NCBI GenBank assembly: GCA_964598695.1
Contig: CAZRDB010000053.1
Location: 1 to 26,920, forward strand
From: CAZRDB01 sp964598695
GTDB taxonomy: Bacteria > Armatimonadota > Zipacnadia > UBA1398
Length of the DNA stretch: 26,920 nt
Reading direction: 5' to 3'
A program made the translations under genes and the position numbers. The notes under the pieces were generated by a model, which saw only the letters and a list, made by a program, of their open reading frames with translations, was not told the DNA's origin and did not search any database. Positions 23,656 through 26,920 of this stretch are shown one piece after another; position 1 is the stretch's first letter; each line of letters starts with the position of its first letter.

Positions 23656-23688
23656 GGGCGGACGCACGCTCTCGGAGGAAGTGACGTC

Positions 23689-24687
23689 ATGCAGGAGACC
23701 ATCCAGGCCCTTGTCGAGGAGGCCCGCGCGCGTCTCGCGGGGAGTCCCACGCCCGAGGAGGCGGAGGCCGTCGGCCTCGAGTTGCTCGGCAAGAAGGGGC
23801 GACTCACCGCCCTGCTCCGGGGCATGAAGGATGTCCCCGCCGAGGAGCGGCCGAAGGTCGGGCAACTCGTCAACGCCGCGCGCGATGAGATCGAAGGGCT
23901 GCTGGCCGCCGCGCTCGCCGGCCGGCGCCGCGTCGCGGGCGAGGCCGTCGATGTCACCCTCCCCGGGAGGATCCAGCGGCTGGGTGTCCGCCACGTGCTG
24001 TGGAGCGCCCTCCAGGAGATCGTCGACATCTTCATCGGGATGGGCTTCACCGTCGTCGAGGGCCCGGAGATCGAGGATGACTGGCACAACTTCACGGCCC
24101 TCAACATCCCCGAGGAGCATCCGGCCAAGAACGAGTGCTTCCGCTTCGAGGGTGGCCTCCTGCTCCGGACCGAGACCTCGGCCGTGCAGATCCGCACGAT
24201 GCAGGCGCAGGAGCCGCCGGTGCGGATCCTCTGCCCCGGCCGCGTCTACCGGCCCGACACCGTCGACGCGACGCACATGCACACCTTCCACCAGGTCGAG
24301 GGCCTGATGGTCGATGAGGGGATCTCCTTCGCCGACCTGAAGGGCGTGCTCGCCCTGTACGGCCGCCGCGCCTTCGGCGAGGGCATCAAGATGCGCTTCC
24401 GACCCGACTTCTTCCCCTTCGTCGAGCCCGGCGGCGAGGTCGCCTACACGTGCCGCGAGTGCATGGGCAAGGGCTGCTCCCTGTGCAAGGGCACCGGCTG
24501 GATCGAGGTCGGCGGCTGCGGGATGGTCCACCCGCAAGTGCTCGCCAACGTCGGCTACGACCCGGAGCGCTACACCGGGTTCGCGTTCGGGCTGGGCATC
24601 GAGCGGATGGCGATGCTGTCGTACAAGATCGACGATATCCGCCTGTTCCTCGACAACGATGTCCGCTTCCTGAGCCAGTTCGCCTAG
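23689..24687 (+). CDS. pheS: Phenylalanine-tRNA ligase alpha subunit
   Basis: The 332-residue class II synthetase subunit charges tRNA-Phe together with PheT. It has an N-terminal coiled-coil region (1-85), motif 1 around EGPEIEDDWHNFTALNIPEE, LLRTETSAVQIR (158-169) and motif 3 GLGIERMAML (301-310). Four cysteines (C255, C258, C263, C266) form the zinc-binding knuckle found in many bacterial PheS proteins. Where many PheS proteins read RTHTS this one has RTETS, and the preceding loop reads HPAKNECFRF rather than HPARDMQDTF, so it is somewhat divergent. GGAGGAA lies nine bases before the ATG. PheT is not adjacent; ispH follows after 13 bp. Confidence 0.96.
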   Translation: MQETIQALVEEARARLAGSPTPEEAEAVGLELLGKKGRLTALLRGMKDVPAEERPKVGQLVNAARDEIEGLLAAALAGRRRVAGEAVDVTLPGRIQRLGVRHVLWSALQEIVDIFIGMGFTVVEGPEIEDDWHNFTALNIPEEHPAKNECFRFEGGLLLRTETSAVQIRTMQAQEPPVRILCPGRVYRPDTVDATHMHTFHQVEGLMVDEGISFADLKGVLALYGRRAFGEGIKMRFRPDFFPFVEPGGEVAYTCRECMGKGCSLCKGTGWIEVGGCGMVHPQVLANVGYDPERYTGFAFGLGIERMAMLSYKIDDIRLFLDNDVRFLSQFA

Positions 24688-24700
24688 AGGGGCCAAGGCC

Positions 24701-25618
24701 ATGGAATCCGACGAACAGGCCCGCGCGGCCGCCGCATCGCGCGTGCGGATGGCCCGCCACGCCGGCTTCTGCTTCGGGGTCGAGCGCGCGATCCGAATCG
24801 CCATGTCCTCCACCGAGGAGCATGCCGACTCGGACGAAACGCCGGCCGCCGCGCCGCCGATCTTCACGCTCGGCCCGCTGATCCACAACCAGCAGGTCGT
24901 CCAGCGCCTCGAGGAACTCGGGGTGCGGCTCGTCGAGCACGTCGAGGACGCCGCGGGCGGAACCCTGCTCATCCGCACGCACGGCGTGCCGCAGCGGGTT
25001 TTCCAGGAGGCCGAGCGGCTGGGCATCCGCGTGGTCGACACGACCTGCCCCTTCGTCCGCCGCGTACACGAGCGCGCCCGCAGTCTGCTCGAGGAGGGCT
25101 ACGAGATCGTCATCGTCGGCGAGCGCGAGCATCCCGAGGTGATGGGGATCCAGGGCTGGATCGAGGAGCGCGGCTCGATCGTCGAGCGGCCGGAGGACCT
25201 GGCCGACCTCCCCCGGATGCGGCGCGTGGGCGTCGTCGCCCAGACCACCCAGACCTTCGGCAACCTCACGGCCTGCGTGACCGCCCTGCTCGCCGGCGCG
25301 CAGGAGGTCCGCGTGTTCAACACGCTGTGCGACGCGACGACCCAGCGGCAGCTTGCCGCCGAGGAGTTGGCGCGCGAGGTCCCGGTGATGGTCGTGGTCG
25401 GCGGGCTCCACAGCGGCAACACGCGGCGGCTTGCCGAGATCTGTGCCGGGGCGGGGGCGCGGACGCACCACATCGAGACCGCGGGCGATCTCGAGCCCGC
25501 CTGGTTCGCCGGACTCGGGCCGGAGGATCCCGTCGGGATCACCGCCGGCGCCTCCACGCCGGAGTGGATCGTCCGCGCGGTCGTGGAAGCGGTCGAACGG
25601 ATGCTCGCGCCCGCGTAG
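24701..25618 (+). CDS. ispH: 4-hydroxy-3-methylbut-2-enyl diphosphate reductase
   Basis: IspH is the last enzyme of the MEP isoprenoid pathway: a 4Fe-4S protein that reduces HMBPP to IPP and DMAPP. The three cluster cysteines are present, C24 (GFCFGV), C116 (DTTCPFV) and C210 (NTLCDATTQRQ), with substrate residues H62 (LIHNQQVV), H94 (RTHGVP), H144/E146 (EHPEVMG), S238/N240 (GLHSGN) and the AGASTP loop near 285. Length (305) is normal. An extra low-complexity stretch (37-52) lies between the first cysteine and HN. It is 13 bp from pheS and 24 bp from the next gene, so all three probably share one message. Confidence 0.97.
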   Translation: MESDEQARAAAASRVRMARHAGFCFGVERAIRIAMSSTEEHADSDETPAAAPPIFTLGPLIHNQQVVQRLEELGVRLVEHVEDAAGGTLLIRTHGVPQRVFQEAERLGIRVVDTTCPFVRRVHERARSLLEEGYEIVIVGEREHPEVMGIQGWIEERGSIVERPEDLADLPRMRRVGVVAQTTQTFGNLTACVTALLAGAQEVRVFNTLCDATTQRQLAAEELAREVPVMVVVGGLHSGNTRRLAEICAGAGARTHHIETAGDLEPAWFAGLGPEDPVGITAGASTPEWIVRAVVEAVERMLAPA

Positions 25619-25642
25619 GCTCGCGGCAGAGGGGATGCGCAC

Positions 25643-26866
25643 GTGATCCAGGAGAAGATCGTCCTCGAAGGCCACATCATCGACTCGCTGACGCTCACGC
25701 GGGTGATGGATCTGATCATCGAGCTGGACGGCGACTACGTCGTTGAGGAGTTCGAGATCGGCCGCACCCGCCACGAGACGAGCCGCGCGGTCATCACGGT
25801 CCGGGCGGCCGACCCGCCGGCCCTCGACCGGATCCTGGGCGAGCTGGAGCGGCATGGCGCCGTCGCCCAGGAGACCGACGCGCCGCTCGCGCCGTGCGAC
25901 AAGGACGGCGTCTACCCGGAGGGCTTCTACTCGACCACGAACATGGCGACCTACGTCCGGATCGAGGGCAAGTGGCTGTCGGTCCGCGACATCGAGATGG
26001 ACTGCGGCGTCCGGGTGCGCGAGGAGGGGGGCGAGCGGGTCGCGGAGTGCGTGACCTTCCAGGATGTGCGTGCGGGCGACCTGCTCGTCGTGGGCCATGA
26101 GGGCATCCGGGTCACCCGCCCGCAGGTGGCGCGCAGCCAGGACGACTTCGGGTTCATGACGACCGACATCTCGACCGAGCGGCCGAAGCGGCTGATGATC
26201 CGGCGCGTGGCCGAGACGATGCGGACGACGCGCGAGCAGGGGAAGAAGATCCTGTTCGTCGGTGGGCCGGCGATCATCCACTCGGGCGCCGGGCCGCTGC
26301 TCGAGAAGCTGGTCCGGCAGGGCTGGATCGACCGGCTCCACGCGGGCAACGCGCTCGCGACGCACGACATCGAATCCCAGCTCTTCGGCACGAGCCTGGG
26401 CGTCGGCCTCGAGCGGGGGGCGCCCTTCCGCCACGGCCACCAGCACCACTTGCGCGCGATCAACACGATCCGCCGCGCGGGCTCGATCCGGGCCGCGGTC
26501 GAGGAGGGGGTGCTGAAGGGCGGGATCATGCACGCCTGCGTGACCTGCCGCGTACCCTTCGTGCTGGCGGGGAGCATTCGCGACGACGGGCCGCTGCCCG
26601 ACGTGGTGACCGACATCCTCGAGGTGCAGGGCCGGATGCGCGAACTGGTGAAGGGCGTCGGCATGGCGATCCTCGTCGCGACGACGCTCCACTCGGTCGC
26701 GATCGGGAACATGCTCCCGGCCGACGTGCGGACGATCTGCGTCGACAGTGACGCCGACACGGTGATCAAGCTCGCCGACCGCGGCACCCACCAGGCCGTC
26801 GGCCTGGTGACCGACTGCGAGTACTTCCTCCGCGAACTGGTGGCGTGCGTGACGGAGGGGGAGTAG
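25643..26866 (+). CDS. TIGR00300/LOR-SDH family protein, probable ornithine cyclodeaminase
   Basis: The 407-residue protein belongs to the TIGR00300 (LOR/SDH conserved-region) family, known from archaeal ornithine cyclodeaminases and the C-terminal part of cyanobacterial ArgZ/AgrE. Those convert ornithine to proline plus ammonia with NAD. The N-terminal domain (1-95) begins EKIVLEGHIIDSLTLTRVMD. The core carries GGPAIIHSGAG (207-217), HAGNALATHDIE (233-244), HGHQHHLRAIN (264-274) and LAGSIRDDGPLPDV (308-321), ending in CVDSDADTVIKLADRG (366-381). It stands alone here, without the arginine dihydrolase domain. The start is a GTG at 25643 with GAGGGG eight bases upstream. The activity is inferred from the family. 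Confidence 0.88.
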   Translation: MIQEKIVLEGHIIDSLTLTRVMDLIIELDGDYVVEEFEIGRTRHETSRAVITVRAADPPALDRILGELERHGAVAQETDAPLAPCDKDGVYPEGFYSTTNMATYVRIEGKWLSVRDIEMDCGVRVREEGGERVAECVTFQDVRAGDLLVVGHEGIRVTRPQVARSQDDFGFMTTDISTERPKRLMIRRVAETMRTTREQGKKILFVGGPAIIHSGAGPLLEKLVRQGWIDRLHAGNALATHDIESQLFGTSLGVGLERGAPFRHGHQHHLRAINTIRRAGSIRAAVEEGVLKGGIMHACVTCRVPFVLAGSIRDDGPLPDVVTDILEVQGRMRELVKGVGMAILVATTLHSVAIGNMLPADVRTICVDSDADTVIKLADRGTHQAVGLVTDCEYFLRELVACVTEGE

Positions 26867-26873
26867 GTCGTCT

Positions 26874-26906
26874 CCCTCCCCCTCGGGGGGAGGGCTGGGG
26901 TGGGGG
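26874..26906. repeat. REP-like palindrome with a G-rich tail
   Basis: CCCTCCCCC (26874-26882) and GGGGGAGGG (26886-26894) pair over a TCG loop, followed by CTGGGGTGGGGG. The G-runs from 26885 on (6, 3, 4 and 5 bases) also satisfy the G-quadruplex pattern. It begins seven bases after the last stop codon and may serve as a terminator or be one copy of a dispersed REP element. Confidence 0.5.
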
Positions 26907-26920
26907 ATCTGACGGCTTTG

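Noticed and set aside
21612..24197. An 861-codon minus-strand open frame opposite serA, the sulfatase-fold gene and pheS
   Set aside because: Spans promoters and gene gaps on the other strand and shows no domain; explained by codon bias.
24386..26791. An 801-codon minus-strand open frame opposite pheS, ispH and the cyclodeaminase gene
   Set aside because: Same reason: charged, repetitive composition and no start context.
1..26920. Mobile elements, defence genes, CRISPR arrays, tRNA genes
   Set aside because: Both strands were read and no transposase, integrase, repeat-spacer pattern or tRNA cloverleaf was seen; the region looks like stable core chromosome.

Overview
The window reads as one high-GC (roughly 70%) bacterial chromosome segment with dense genes, short gaps and uniform codon use. 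It shows no tRNA, rRNA, CRISPR array, insertion sequence or phage gene. A lipobox lipoprotein and a secreted protein next to a SEDS glycosyltransferase fit a bacterium with a periplasm or equivalent. Split glycine decarboxylase (GcvPA plus GcvPB), an archaeal/cyanobacterial-type ornithine cyclodeaminase and pheS without pheT suggest a poorly sampled, non-model phylum. I cannot name it from sequence alone.

Bases 1-11257, minus strand: twelve genes in a row, with gaps of 57 bp or less and several overlaps. In transcription order they are a homocysteine S-methyltransferase, a complete LIV-type amino-acid ABC importer (livK, livH, livM, livG, livF), an LmeA/DUF2993-like protein, the glycine cleavage genes gcvT, gcvH, gcvPA and gcvPB, and a lipoate-protein ligase gene that runs off the left edge. 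A perfect TATAAT lies 7 nt before the methyltransferase ATG, so a single leaderless transcript could start there. The common theme is amino-acid uptake, glycine-derived one-carbon units and methyl transfer.

Bases 11405-12385, plus strand: a single zinc-type medium-chain dehydrogenase. It converges on the next block across a 123-bp zone packed with three stem-loops.

Bases 12509-18083, minus strand: an apparent five-gene operon with its own sigma70-like promoter: rodA/ftsW, a 337-residue protein made of two tandem copies of an unrecognised domain, a 568-residue secreted TPR protein, ftsY and a Lon N-terminal-domain protein. It joins a wall-elongation glycosyltransferase, two uncharacterised proteins and the SRP receptor. 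An endonuclease/exonuclease/phosphatase-family gene (18099-19070) lies upstream on the same strand and ends at a stem-loop.

Bases 19163-26866, plus strand: a promoter and a structured leader of about 175 nt precede a class V aminotransferase and a long-form serA (serine/glycine/glyoxylate metabolism). After a strong stem-loop comes a sulfatase-fold hydrolase with Thr where the modified Cys/Ser should be. A second promoter drives pheS, ispH and an ornithine cyclodeaminase-type gene. The window ends in a G-rich palindromic REP-like element.

The most unusual items are the leaderless promoter and long one-carbon/importer operon, the duplicated cysteine-bearing protein behind rodA, the Thr-type sulfatase homologue, the structured leader before the aminotransferase and serA, and pheS separated from pheT. 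No defence system or mobile element was found.
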